In this document: positions 33,431 through 44,629 of the stretch, piece by piece | How the letters are laid out: each line of letters opens with the position of its first letter | Numbering within the stretch: the stretch's first letter is position 1 | Assembly: GCF_901000735.1 (NCBI RefSeq) | Contig: NC_081543.1 | Span: forward strand, 15,713,574 to 15,777,573 | Length of the DNA stretch: 64,000 bases | Reading direction: 5' to 3' | Source of the DNA: Corylus avellana | Lineage: Eukaryota; Streptophyta; Magnoliopsida; Fagales; Betulaceae | Made by a program: the position numbers and the translations under genes | The notes under the pieces: model-generated | What the model was told of the DNA's origin: nothing | The model's database searches: none | Seen by the model: only the letters and a program-made list of their open reading frames with translations

Positions 33431-34857
33431 TTGGTTATTGCAGCTACTGTTTCTTCTATTTTAAATAATGAATCTTCTCATATTTCATTTTTAAATGGAG
33501 ATAATTTTTCGGACTGGAAAGACAAAATTCTCTTGACATTAGGGTGCACAGACCTAGACTTTGCATTGCGTGTGGAGGAACCACCCGTGCCCACTGAAAC
33601 AAGTTCGTTAGTAGAAAAAAAACTACATATGAAAAGTGGGAGCGGTCAAACCGATTAAGTCTAATGCTCATTAAGTCACATATTAGTAAGAGCATTAGAG
33701 GTTCAATTCCTCCATGTGATAAGGTAAAGGACTACTTAAAAGCCATTGAAGAACAATTTGTTAGTTCTGATAAGGCATTAGCTAGCACTCTAATGAACAA
33801 GTTGTCAATTATGAAACATGACAAATCTAGGAGTGTGCGTGAGCACATAATGGACATGAGGGACATTGCTGCACAACTGAAGTCCTTAGAAATTGAGATT
33901 TCAGAGTCATTCCTTGTCCATTTCATACTCAATTCTCTCCCTACTGAATATGGACCATTTAAGATTTCTTACAACACACATAAGGAAAAGTGGTCCATTA
34001 ATGAACTTCTAACAATGTGTGTACAAGAAGAGGAGAGGTTGAAACATGAAAATTTGGAGAGTGCACATTTTGTGACTCATAAAAAGGGCAAAGGGAAAAA
34101 AGGCAAAGGTGTTGAAATTAAATGGAAGAAGGATGGACAAGCATCATTCAAGCCTTATGAAAATAAAGATGCATGTTTCTTCTGTAAGAAAAAGGCGCAC
34201 AAAAAGAAGGATTGCCTAAAGTACAAAAAATGGCTCGAGAAAAAAGGTAATCTCGATTCTCTAGTGTGTTATGAATCTAACTTCATAGATACTCATCATA
34301 ATACATGGTGGATTGATTCGGATACTACAATTCACGTTGTCAATATCATCCAGGGATTTCTCAGCCTAAGGAAACCAATGGGAAGTGAACAAGGCATCTA
34401 TTCAGGAAATGGGATGCGTTCGCATGTCGAGGCTGTAGGAACCTTTAGACTTGTTTTAGAAAATGGATATATTTTAGACCTTATAAACACCTTTTATGTT
34501 CCTTCATTTTCGAAAAATCTAATTTCTATATCTAAACTAGTACCTTTGGGCTTTGAATTTAATTTTATTGGGTCAAATGTCTATTTGTTTAAAAACTCTA
34601 CAAATGTTGACTCAGGAATCTTAGTCAATGGTTTATATAAATTAAATTTAGATCCCATTTATGAACAAAGTCTCTTAACTATGCATGATATTGGCAGTAA
34701 ACGCAACATTATTGATGAGTCATCCTCTATGTTATGGCATAGGAGATTGGGACATATCTCCATAGAGAGAATCAAAAGACTAATAAATGATGGAGTCCTT
34801 AAGGCTCTAGATTTTTCAGATTTTGGTACTTGTGTGGATTGCATAAAAGGAAAGTAA
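33431..34857 (+). pseudogene. Copia gag, zinc knuckle and protease
   Basis: The N-terminal part (33431-33658) has FLNGDNFSDWKDKILLTLGC; a frame change near 33615 leads to 33664-34857. Gag features: KDYLKAIEEQFVSSDKA, LVHFILNSLPTEYGPFKISY, LLTMCVQEEERLKHE. A zinc knuckle CFFCKKKAHKKKDC keeps the C-x2-C-x4-H-x4-C spacing. The protease active site reads WWIDSDTTIHV, with Asp in the place of the usual Gly/Gly-Ala of DSG-type sites. The GAG-pre-integrase motif LWHRRLGHIS is present near 34735. A TAA at 34855 ends the frame before integrase. Confidence 0.9.
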
Positions 34858-35235
34858 ACCAACAAGACCAGTAAAGGTGCCAAGAGGAGTGAAGAACTAC
34901 TTGGAATCATACACACTGACGACTATGGACCATTTAGTACCCCATGTTTGAACGGTCAGAGATATTTTATCTCATTTATTGATGACTATTCACGGTTTAT
35001 GTATCTTTACCTCCTTTTCAATAAGTCTGAAGCACTAGATGCTTTCAAAACATATAAAAGGGAAGTAGAGAGACAATTAGAAAAGAAAATTAAGATCGTA
35101 AGATCTGATAGGGGTGGAGAATATTATGGTAGATACACAGAGTCAGGGCAAAGACCGGGTCCATTTGCAAATTTTCTCAAAGAAGAAGGGATTATTGCTC
35201 AATATAGAATGCCAGGTTCACCTTTATTTTTGTAA
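34858..35235 (+). pseudogene. Copia integrase core, truncated
   Basis: Reads HTDDYGPF (first catalytic Asp), FISFIDDYSRFMYLYLL and VRSDRGGEYYG (second catalytic Asp). It ends in [10 protein letters not shown] and a stop. The family continues with a QNG-x-AERRN segment carrying the catalytic Glu; that part is deleted between here and 35271, so the integrase cannot be active. Confidence 0.9.
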
Positions 35236-37460
35236 GAAGTATACTTAGCAATAGTGATCTTCCTTTATTTTTGTGGAGTGAGGCCTTAAAAACTTCTGTA
35301 TATATCTTAAATAGAGTTCCATCTAAGGTTGTTCCCAAAACACCATTTGAGTTATGGAAAGGATGGAAACCTAGTTTAAGACATCTTCATATATGGGGTT
35401 GCCTAGTTGAGGTTAGGGTCTACAATCCACAATTAAAGAAATTCGATCCGAGAACAGTCAGTGGAAATTTCATTGGCTATGCAGAAAATTCTAAGGGTTA
35501 TAGATTTTATTGTCCCTCACATATGCCTAGAATTGTTGAGGCAAGAAATGCAAAATTTATTGAGGCTCTTGACATTAGTGGGAGTAATGTTTCTCAAAAG
35601 ATAAAGTGGGAGGAAACACGGAATTCAGATACAACATCCGTGAATCAAAATAAGTTGACTGTTTTTCAGGAAAATCAACCAGATATCCTTGAAGAACAAT
35701 CAATTCAAGAACTACCACGACCTCAAGAGGAACATGTCAATGTGGAGTCTGCAAATCAATATCTACATAATGTGGATGAGACTGTAGAATTAAGAAGATC
35801 CTCAAGAGTAAGGAGGCCAAGCATTTCTGGTGATTATTATGTATACCTATTAGAATTTGACTTTGATGTCGAACCTAAGGATGACCCTATTTCATTTTCA
35901 CATGCCATGAGTGATGAAAACTCAAAATTTTGGTATAATGCCATGATAGAAGAAATAGAATCTATGGCTAAAAATCAAGTTTGGGAAATTGTTGAGTTAC
36001 CTAAAGGAGTTAAAGCCATTGGTTGTAAATGGGTTTATAAAACCAAGAAAGACTCAAATGGTAACATCGATCGATATAAGGCTAGACTTGTAGCTAAGGG
36101 ATTCACACAAAGAGAAGGTATTGATTACCATGATACTTTCTCTCCAATTTCTAAAAAGGATTCCTTTAGAATAATCATGGCATTAGTAGCTCATTTTGAT
36201 TTAGAGCTACATCAAATGGATGTGAAAACGGCTTTCCTTAATGGGAGTCTTGAAGAAGATGTGTACATGAAACAACCTGAAGGGTTTTGTTCTGATAAAG
36301 GTGATCAATTAGTCTGCAGGTTAAAGAAATCTATATATGGACTAAAACAAGCATCCCGTCAATGGTATTTAAAATTTCACAATGTTATTACTTCATTTGG
36401 ATTTACGAAGAACATTGTGGATAATTGCATATACCAAAAATTTAGTGGGAGTAAATTTATTTTCTTAGTCCTATATGTTGATGATATCTTACTTGTAACT
36501 AATGATTTGGGTCTACTGCATGACACTAAACAATTTCTTTCCCAAAACTTTGAAATGAAGGATTTAGGTGAAGCCTCTTATGTCTTAGGCATTGAAATTC
36601 ATAGAGACAGGTCTCAAAAGATGTTAGGTCTATCTCATAAAGCCTGTATTGAAAGAGTTTTGGAAAAATTCAGAATGCATGAATGTACACCCAATGCGGC
36701 ACCCATATTGAAGGGTGATACATTCAATTTAAGTCAATGTCCGAAAAATGTTTTGGAAAAGAAAGAAATGGAAAGCATTCCTTATGCATCTGTTGTTAGC
36801 AGTTTAATGTATGCACAGGTTTGTTTAAGACCTGACATTGCATATGCAGAAGGAATGTTAGGAGGATATCAAAGTAATCCTGGAATGGAACACTGGAAGG
36901 CTGCTAAAAAGGTTATGAGATATTTACAAGGAACCAAGAATCATATGCTGACTTATAAGAATGTAGATTATCTAGAAGTGGTTGGATATTCAGACTCAGA
37001 CTTTGCGGGTTGTAAAGACTCTAGAAAGTCCACTTCGGGATATGTCTTTATGTTGGCAAGAGGTGCTATATCATGGAAGAGCACCAAATAGACGATAATT
37101 GCATCATCTACTATGGAGGCAGAGTTCATAGCATGCTTTGAAGCGACTTCACAGGAAAAATGGTTAAGAAATTTTATCACAGGGCTTCAAGTTGTGGATT
37201 CAATATCCAAGCCGTTACGAATTTACTGTGATAATTTGGCAGCAGTTTTCTTTTCAAAGAACAACAAAAGTGGGAGCAAAACCAAACATATTGACATAAA
37301 GTATCTTGCTGTCAGAGAGAGAATTAAGGAACAAGAAGTCTCTATAGAGCATACAAGTACAACTTCTATGATTGCAGATCCCATGACAAAAGGGCTCTCA
37401 ATAAAGACATTTTTGAAACATATAGAGAGCATGGGATTAGTGAGCTCATTTTATGCTTGA
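35236..37460 (+). pseudogene. Copia reverse transcriptase and RNase H
   Basis: Open for 606 codons from 35271 ([20 protein letters not shown] at the integrase tail, an [10 protein letters not shown] linker, then RT from about 35900). RT motifs: [53 protein letters not shown], and the catalytic LYVDDILLV. RNase H follows ([20 protein letters not shown]); a TAG at 37089 interrupts just before the conserved SSTMEAEF segment, which continues open to 37460 (IYCDNLAAV, KHIDIKYL, ADPMTKGL). Only one stop separates the two halves. Confidence 0.92.
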
Positions 37461-37780
37461 TTAAATTCTTGTTATTTAGAGCACTCGTTCATTGTCAAAA
37501 CAATGTTTATTTTGTGCATATAAAGTATTTGCTCCAATACAGTTAGACCCAGAATAACTTATTGGAAGTTATTCATAAAGAATTATACCATATACAGATT
37601 TTATTTTTGAAAGATTCATACATTGTAATACATGGATGGAAATGTTGATATAATAACATAACCGCCATGATTCGTGTATTGTATCTCTTTTTAAAGCGAA
37701 ACTAAAGCTTTAGTAGTTTTCAATTTAGCCATATACAGTTTTAGTTACCCAAACGATTTTAAAATGTGTCATGTGAGCCA

Positions 37781-37790
37781 AGTGGGAGAA
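37781..37790 (+). other. Copia polypurine tract
   Basis: AGTGGGAGAA directly before the right LTR. Confidence 0.7.
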
Positions 37791-38251
37791 TATTAGAATT
37801 AATCTTCTATCAGGAAACTTAAGGTGGCCCACATGTCACATATATTATATGTATATAGTATATTATTTAAATATAATTTTTATTAAACTAAAAACTTTGG
37901 GTAATTAATGTACAGTTAACTACTAAAGGTGAAAAGGTGTTTTATTTTCACCAAGTGTTGTCTCCCTTGATGGAAGGAAGCAACGTAAGATAAATGGATA
38001 GGGGTCTTGGCCTATATAAAAGACAAGCCTGTGATATCCATCGATCACAATTTTAACGTAAAAAACAGATAGTCCAAAAATCCTTATCTATCACTCTCCA
38101 ACAAAGTGAGGGTTCTAAGATTGTGACTTGAGAGTTCTGGATTGTGAATTCAACAAACATTTTACGAGTATTCAATTCAAGTGCTTAAAGAACAATGGCC
38201 AGAGGTTAGTATTTCTTTTATGTTTATATAATTTTCTCCTAATTTCTTACA
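37791..38251 (+). repeat. Right LTR of Copia element
   Basis: 461 bp from TATTAGAATTAATC (the usual TG start reads TA here) to TTTCTTACA. It has a TATA box TATATAAAAG at 38013-38022. Confidence 0.85.
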
Positions 38252-38294
38252 CGTTAAACATGCACGTGGCTTCAGTGACGTGTCGATCTAGCTC

Positions 38295-38500
38295 ATTCTT
38301 CCAAATCCTATAAATACAGTACTACTACTGTAAGGCCAATCTTCTCATCATTTAAAGCCATTTCCTTTAACCGTTTGTCGATTTGATTTGATAGGAGGGA
38401 TCGATGCAAATGCTTATTAATTATAGGAATATACTTCCTGCCTCTTCTCTGAATTCGTCCATAGGTTCCCTTTTTCTTTTCATTTTTGTAGGTATGGTGA
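38295..38500 (+). promoter_or_regulatory. Orphan ankyrin-type promoter/5'UTR, copy 1
   Basis: CCAAATCCTATAAATA (TATA box 38308-38316), then GGCCAATCTTCTCATCATTT and AAAGCCATTTCCTTT, as upstream of the ankyrin genes. Next comes GGAGGGATCGATGCAAATGC, which resembles exon 1 text around codon 22 (GATGCAAATG), but no ankyrin frame follows. A matching orphan lies at 45670-45870. Confidence 0.65.
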
Positions 38501-38939
38501 CTGGGTTCCTATTATAAGCAATTGGCAAATGGCCGGACCTGATCGGACTAAAAAATTCAAAAAATTCTTTTCCAAATTAATTCAAATATTTTTACTTTTT
38601 ACATTACATCAATAATTTTTTGTTACTATTTAAATAAAAAAATCACTACAAAACAAATTTTCACTTTTTTTATACAGAATATTCTTACTTTTTTCTCTCA
38701 TATCAATCAAATCAGTTATAGTACCGTTCCACTTCCTTTTTCCATTCCATTGCAAAACGCAGCATCGTTTTTTTTTTTTTTTACGTCGTCTGGATTCTCT
38801 GTATTGTATTGAACAAAGTGAACGTCTTATGCTGCATGAGTGCCAAAAATAAAACACAGAATGTCATATTGAATATAATAAAAAAAAAAAAAAAGGAATA
38901 ATGGTGAAAGATGATAACTTATATATAAATAGATAGTGA

Positions 38940-39468
38940 CTTAGGCTCTGTTTACATCGGCATAAATGGTTTTTAGAAAATGATTTTCGCATTTTATGGT
39001 GTTTTACTTCGATGTAAAGTAGTGGTCAACAAAAAATATTTTCCTTTTGACTAAAACCGTAAACCATTTTTCGACTTTGAGCATCTCATTTTCAAATTGA
39101 CGGACCTTGCCAAGACTCGCCCAGAACCTTGTCGGGACTTGCTCGGGATCCGCTCGGGATTTGACCGGGGCTCACTTGGGACCCTGTCAAGACCTGCCTG
39201 GGACCCGACCGGACTTGAATGGGACCCGCCCGGACCTTCCCAAGACCCGCCAGGGACTTGCCCAAGACCCACTCGAGACCCGATCGGGACCTCGCTGGGA
39301 CTCGCCCAGGACTTGACCCGAACCCGCATGGAACTTGACCGAGACCCAACTAGGACTTGCCCGGGAACTCGCTAGGATCCGCCTAGGACTTGACTGGAGC
39401 TTGACTAAGACCCGGGCAGGTCCTGGCGGAAAAAATTTTACAGCGTTTATTATGCATCAGTGGAATGG

Positions 39469-39510
<42 letters not shown>

Positions 39511-39910
39511 TATATATATATATATTTTTTTTTTTTCCAATAAAGTCCCTATGGTCTCTCGGGCAAGTCCCGTGCAGTCCCTGGCCAAGTCCCGTGTAGG
39601 TCCTGCTTTGCGCTGTGCCAAGTCCCCGCGTGATACCGACACACGTCCCGGACAGTCACTTCCGGGCGGATCCCACCGTTCCGGAAGCTGAACCCGCGTG
39701 GGGTCCTGGGCAAGTACTATGTGGGTCCCGCCGGTACTTGGTAAACACCGTTTTACCCTTTATTTTCTGTGCGCGCGGTAAGAGCCGTAAAATGTTTTCA
39801 ACAGAAAATATTTTCAGGGAAAATGACTTCCCTGAAAATATTCTCCGACATAAACCATTAATTAATACAAACCAATGGTTTCTGTCGAAGAATATTTTCT
39901 TTTATTTATT
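38940..39910. mobile_element. DNA element with GC-rich minisatellite core
   Basis: Starts near GGCTCTGTTTACATCGGCAT and includes GAAAATGATTTTCGCATTTT. The right part has GTAAAATGTTTTCAACAG, GAAAATATTTTCAGGG and TCTCCGACATAAACCATTAA, partly inverted to the left (ATAAATGG...). The core 39092-39430 is a GGGACTTG/GACCCGCC minisatellite like that at 27087-27399; a second GC-rich piece lies at 39545-39740, after a TA microsatellite (39473-39525). Exact ends and superfamily are not determined. Confidence 0.55.
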
Positions 39911-40096
39911 CCACCTGAACTCTCATTTTCCACTCTCTCACTCTCGCTCACCAGACAGGTAGTGATAGTATTTGGGTCTATTTGATTCTTTAATAGTTTC
40001 TGCCTTTCACAATCTCCCTCAATAGTTTCTGCTTGATTCTTTTTCCATTAGTTTGGGTCTGCTCTAATTGAATCGAGGTCTTTTTAATGATTGCTC

Positions 40097-40115
40097 TCTC
40101 TCTCTCTCTCTCTTT
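40097..40115. repeat. (CT)n microsatellite
   Basis: Uninterrupted CT run; a (TA)n(CA)n tract follows at about 40240-40279. Confidence 0.85.
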
Positions 40116-40269
40116 GATCTTGAATGGTCTAGAATTTTTCATTTTCTAATGCTTAAATATAAATGCAATTTTAAGATTTTAATAATTATGAGATTTAAAA
40201 TTATTATGAGATTTAAAATTAATTAAGTGTTACTTAGTTTATATATATATATATATATATTTATACACA

Positions 40270-40456
40270 CACACACACAAGCTTATACAAGCTTCCTCAC
40301 GAGCCTAAGCGAGTCGAGCCGAACTTGCTTAATTTAATATTCGAGTCAGAATTTGTGTTCACGAAGCGTTTCATTTAATAATCGAACCAAGCACGAGTTG
40401 AGCTTATACGAGCCGATCTCGAGCGAGCGAGCGAGCGGCTTGCTCACTTAATACCT
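40270..40456. repeat. GAGCCGAGC-type dispersed repeat, copy 2
   Basis: Same ordered text as 28515-28732 (GCGAGTCGAGCCGAACTTGC, TTGTGTTCACGAAGCG, TTATACGAGCC), including a short GAGC tandem run. Confidence 0.7.
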
Positions 40457-40587
40457 CTAATCTCATTCACTGGGAAAGAAAAAGGCTTTCTATCTTTTTG
40501 TGGACAAAGACACTAAAAAAAACCAAACAAAAGCTAATTAATTAATTTGGACAAACCCATAAGATTCCAATTAAGATGTTAAAAAAA

Positions 40588-40987
40588 TGGGTAACTTCAC
40601 TAAAGACCCCTGAACTTCCACTCGATTTGACAAACCCTCCTAATTAAACTTCAAAATCTCTCAATTTAGTCCCCTGAACTTTCAATTGCTCCCAATTTGA
40701 ACTCCTCCATCAAATTTAGCCTTTAGAAGTACCAAAAAAAACCAAAATATTCCTGATTTTCATTTTTTTTTAAAATTAAAAAAAAAAAAAAAAAAAATTG
40801 GAATTAAGGGTAAAATTGAAATTTTATATAAAAATCAAGGGTATAAAAGTCATTTAATGTTTAAAATCGGACGGAGGGATCCAAATTAATTGCAATTGAA
40901 ATTTTAAGGACTGAATTGAGAGATTTTGAAGTTTAAAAAGATTTATCAAATCGAGTGAAAGTTTAGGGTCTTCAATAAAGTTACTCC
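40588..40987. mobile_element. Foldback element with 9-bp target duplication, in ankyrin promoter
   Basis: 400 bp, the same family as 11694-12099 (GGGTAACTTCACTAAAGACC... and ...CTTCAATAAAGTTACTCC). TTAAAAAAA flanks both sides (40579-40587, 40988-40996). It splits the conserved upstream text of the second ankyrin copy: AAGATTCCAATTAAGATGTT on the left and GTCCTTTACGCTTCATTG on the right. Confidence 0.85.
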
Positions 40988-41104
40988 TTAAAAAAACATA
41001 AAGCGCATGGGACGTCCTTTACGCTTCATTGTTGGAAACAACGTAAAACTCGTTGCTTGAGTGACGTGTGCACATCTTATCCAAATCCAACTCGTTTTAG
41101 TGAA

Positions 41105-41240
41105 AGCATTGACGACTTGTACAAATTGATACAATGGATGCAAAAGTTTTGGACAGGATGGACAAGATTCCGTTTGTTGACACTCCTTTGCACATATATA
41201 TCTGCTTATGAAGGGCACATCCGGTTTTTCCTTTGTTCAT
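41105..41240 (+). pseudogene. Ankyrin exon 1 fragment
   Basis: AGCATTGACGACTTGTACAA, ATGCAAAAGTTTTGGACAGG and GTTGACACTCCTTTGCAC match codons about 13-50 of the family's exon 1 with frameshifts. It lies about 320 bp upstream of the next ankyrin copy and ends near 41240. Confidence 0.75.
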
Positions 41241-41427
41241 TCGTTAAACAAAAGAAAATGGACGGAAAAAAATTAAAAGAAGCTTGATTTGTACACATCT
41301 GAAGGTGGGTTCAGGTATCATGTGTTTTTCCACTTGTATGTCGGTGATGTCACAGCGGTTCCCGAATCCCTATATCCATCCATCTAAGCGTCATTAATTA
41401 GATTCATTACAGTCGACTCAGCCAATC

Positions 41428-41436
41428 CTATAAAAG
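41428..41436 (+). promoter_or_regulatory. TATA box of second ankyrin copy
   Basis: CTATAAAAG, 123 bp before the ATG, followed by CTAATCTTCTCATTT as in other copies. Confidence 0.6.
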
Positions 41437-41558
41437 CAAGACAAGCTAATCTTCTCATTTGCCCCCGTAACTAGTAACTCTCCTCATCTGCATTAGTTGT
41501 AGGTTTCAACATTTTCTTTTGATTTCCTAGCCTAACTATCACTATCCTCTTAATTCTA

Positions 41559-43179
41559 ATGGATCAAAGTTTGAGGAATGCTGTTGAGCAAGGAAGCATT
41601 GACGCCTTATACGCATTGATACGGGAAGATGTAAATGTTTTGGATAGGATCGATGACATTCCATTTGTCGAAACTCTTTACACCTAGCTGCATCTTTAGG
41701 GTACATCCAGTTTGCCATGGAGATCATGAAGTTAAAGCCCTCATTCGCTAGGAAGCTTAACCAATATGGCTTCACTCCCATGCACCTTGCTTTGCAAAAG
41801 CACTATGCCGTACAAAATGACTGTGTTTTACAAAGACACCAGACCCTATTGGTGCACCGGCTACTTGACGATAATGAGGACCTTGTCCGTATCCGAGGAA
41901 GGGAGGGCGTGACTCCTTTGCATTATGCAACTCAAATAGGAAACCTCCCTCTTTTGAAAAAATTTCTACAAGTCTGCCCAAAGTCTTTTGAAGACAGAAT
42001 GCACTGCATATTGCCCTGAAATATGGCATGGTCCAAGCTTTTAAGCTCCTGCTAAAATGGATTCGGCAGGCTTGGTTTAAAGATGCCAAATTGTTAGAGG
42101 AGAAATTGCTATTTTGGCAGGATGAGAAAGGGAACACTCTATTGCACGTTGCAGTATACAGAAATCAACTCGAGGTAAGTCCTTTCCACTCAAAGTTATC
42201 TAGTAAAGGAGAATAGAGTTGGTATAATGGAGGTCTATCAAAAATTGTCTTGAAAATTTTACGTAAGCTTTGCGGTGTGATATTTGCCTTTATTTTTGTC
42301 GGTAGTTGTAAAATTTTATTTAGCAATATTTGGGTTTTTATTTTTTCTTGGGGCGACTGTTTGGATCAGTAATTATGCATCTTTCCAATTCTCTACATGT
42401 TGCAGGTAGTGTCGTTGTTAATGGCTACAAAATTAGTAGATTTAAAGGCCAAGAATTTAGAGGGTGATACGGTCTTTGACATCTTGGAACGCCAAACACA
42501 TGTTGAGAGCCAACGGATGAGAGATAGGCTACGACCACGGGCATGTTGTCGTTGTGTCAGTCGTTTAATAGCTATAGTTAAATTATCTTTAAGCCTTCTC
42601 CAAAATTTCGTACAACGACGGTGTGGGAAGCTTTTCGTACGAATACGTCGTCAGGAAACAGATATGACAGAAGAGAGGCGCAATGCACTGTTGGTTGTTG
42701 CTGCTCTACTATTAACGGTCACCTACCAAGCAGCACTCAGCGCTCCTGCCGAAGCTCATGATAAAGCCAATCAGTTCAACGGCACAGCCCCGATCAACGC
42801 CAGCAGAGACCCACTCGCCCATCTGTTCAACAGCACAGCTCCGCTCAGAGCTTATTGGAACGCAATCAATGCAGCGTCTAATGCCATCAACAAGAACATG
42901 TTAAATGGGAATGCCTTCCTTTTGGTTAATACTATAACCTATTTCCTAACAACCGTTACACTTCTCTTCCTCGTCCCTCCTGATTTTATTGGACTCGTGC
43001 TCTACTCACTCCTTGTACTCCTCTCTTTTTGCTATTGCGTTTCAAGTCCGTTAATAAAAATTCCTCTTATAGCCACCATTGGTGTGTATTTTGCTTTAGT
43101 TATTCTCTATCTTTTCATCTTTCTGTTCCCGGGCAAGCGCGTCAAACGTGTTTCTTCATTTGATATACATATAGATTAA
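41559..43179 (+). pseudogene. Ankyrin/PGG gene copy 2, frameshifted in exon 1
   Basis: Exon 1 41559-42174, donor GAG|GTAAGT; exon 2 42406-43179 after TTGCAG. Starts MDQSLRNAVEQGSIDALYAL. One base is missing near 41675 (ACTCTTTACAC where siblings have ACTCCTTTACAC), and a second frame change with lost bases falls near 41993, after KSFEDR. Between them ankyrin text is open (GYIQFAMEIMKLKPSFARKL, GVTPLHYATQIGNLPLLKKF). About 12 extra codons sit near 41800-41845. Exon 2 is fully open (257 codons): linker, first helix (NALLVVAALLLTVTYQAAL), then membrane helices to the C-terminus. The PGG motif is replaced by APAEAH and followed by an imperfect internal repeat (FNGTAPINAS... FNSTAPLRAY). A short truncated protein is the only direct product from the normal start. 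Confidence 0.85.
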
Positions 43180-44275
43180 TCACCCGCCATCCTTTTCGTC
43201 TTATTATTGTTGCTTTAATTTCTTTCTACACAGTCTTACCGCCCTTCTCCACAAACCAAATTACCTTCCTCATGCCGTATCTCTACATTAATCTTCTCGT
43301 ACCCACTAACAGGAGTGCCTGAATTGACTTCTTAAATCGGTGACAACTCACATTTGATTGCCACTATTATGCGTGACAAGCGAGGAAGATCATGAAGTCG
43401 TGGGAGCTATATATTCTGGTGAGAATGATATTTTTAATTCTTGTGTGAAAGTCGAGTACATGGGAAAAGGGGAAATTAATTGCATGGTGTGATGTACTTG
43501 TGTTGTTGTTGTTGTTTTTTTTTTTTTTTTTTTTTTGTTTGGTTGATTGATGTACTTGTGTGTTGTATTAGTAAGCTTTAATGAATGTTTCTTGAGTTAT
43601 TATTATTATTATTTTTGTCTTTTTTCTTTTCCACCAACGTAGCTAAGCAGTTATTTTAATTATTCCTTCTTCCATTTCCCGTTATTGATCAGACTAAGTA
43701 GTTATTTTTATTTCTTTTGTATCGAAAACTAATCTTTGTCAAGATTTCAATTCTTGTTGTTGCCAATTACGTGCACTCACTAGTCACTACTATGGTAGGA
43801 TAACGGAGGTTTTAAACTTTTTATACCAATTGTAAAGTTCTATATTTATGAAATATATAGTAATTGGGATAATGGAATAGATCGATTAAATGGAATTACT
43901 GGAATCGAAAATTACAAAGGAAATGCAAGATTCAAAGTAATTATAACCCATCTATCCCAAAACAATATAAAAACATATTTTCAAAAGACTAAAACAAGAT
44001 AACATAATAGAAATATCAAAGTTTATGTGACGTGCTCCTTTCAACCAACAAACTAATTATTTTCATGGATCAAATATTATTATGAAAATCACACTACATA
44101 CATAGGTTTTAAGAGAATGGAAAGAGGAAGAGGTGATAACATTAATTACTCCATATCAAGTCATATCTAATTGTTCTAGGCAATCAGGAAAAGACAGCCA
44201 TGTATGATAGTGTAGCATTTGTTTAAGCAATTAAGCACATTACACTCTAAAAAAAAGGAAGAAAAAAAAGCCAAA
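43180..44275. other. 3' region of copy 2 and spacer
   Basis: TGTGTTGTATTAGTAAGCTT and AATGAATGTTTCTTG near 43560-43592 are shared with the 3' side of the fourth copy (61735-61775), each next to a T tract (43510-43535; 61705-61731). No gene. Confidence 0.55.
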
Positions 44276-44279
44276 ATAG

Positions 44280-44525
44280 TGACATTTGGAATGTAATGTC
44301 TTAAGCGCAAAAAACGTCACTACTGATGTAGTGACGTTTACATAGTGACATTTGGCAAATGCCCTTAAACATAGTAGTTGGATTCAAAATTGGAGATGTT
44401 TGAACAGTGAAAATGTCAATTTTTCACAACATTTAAGCCCAAACGTCACCTTTTGGAAGGCGACGTGTTAATAGTGCACATGTCACCTTTTTGAAATGTG
44501 ACACTTGCACTGTTCAAACATCACT
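44280..44525. repeat. Hairpin-rich repeat (GTGACGTT family)
   Basis: A perfect hairpin AACGTCACTAC / GTAGTGACGTT with 4-base loop at 44313-44338. TAGTGACATTTGG occurs on both sides of it, and GTTTGAACAGTG... pairs with CACTGTTCAAAC further right. This is like sub-terminal sequence of a CACTA-type element, but no CACTA end was found here. Confidence 0.5.
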
Positions 44526-44629
44526 ACTCTTAAATAAAATAAAATAAATTTCACCAAAAAATATATATATAAATAAAACAAAAAAAAAATCAAATTATTA
44601 TTCAAATTAATTTTAAATTTGAAGGTTCT

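Larger units (their letters stand above)
32206..38251 (+). mobile_element. Ty1/Copia retrotransposon, nearly complete but broken
   Basis: Order gag, protease, integrase, RT, RNase H (Copia order) on the + strand. The right LTR is 37791-38251. The left LTR keeps only its last ~95 bp (to 32305; shared TATAATTTTCTCCTAATTTC), followed by a PBS at 32310-32323. The gag-pol reading frame is interrupted at about 33615, 34855, 35235 and 37089. The host target duplication cannot be read because the left LTR is truncated. Confidence 0.92.
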
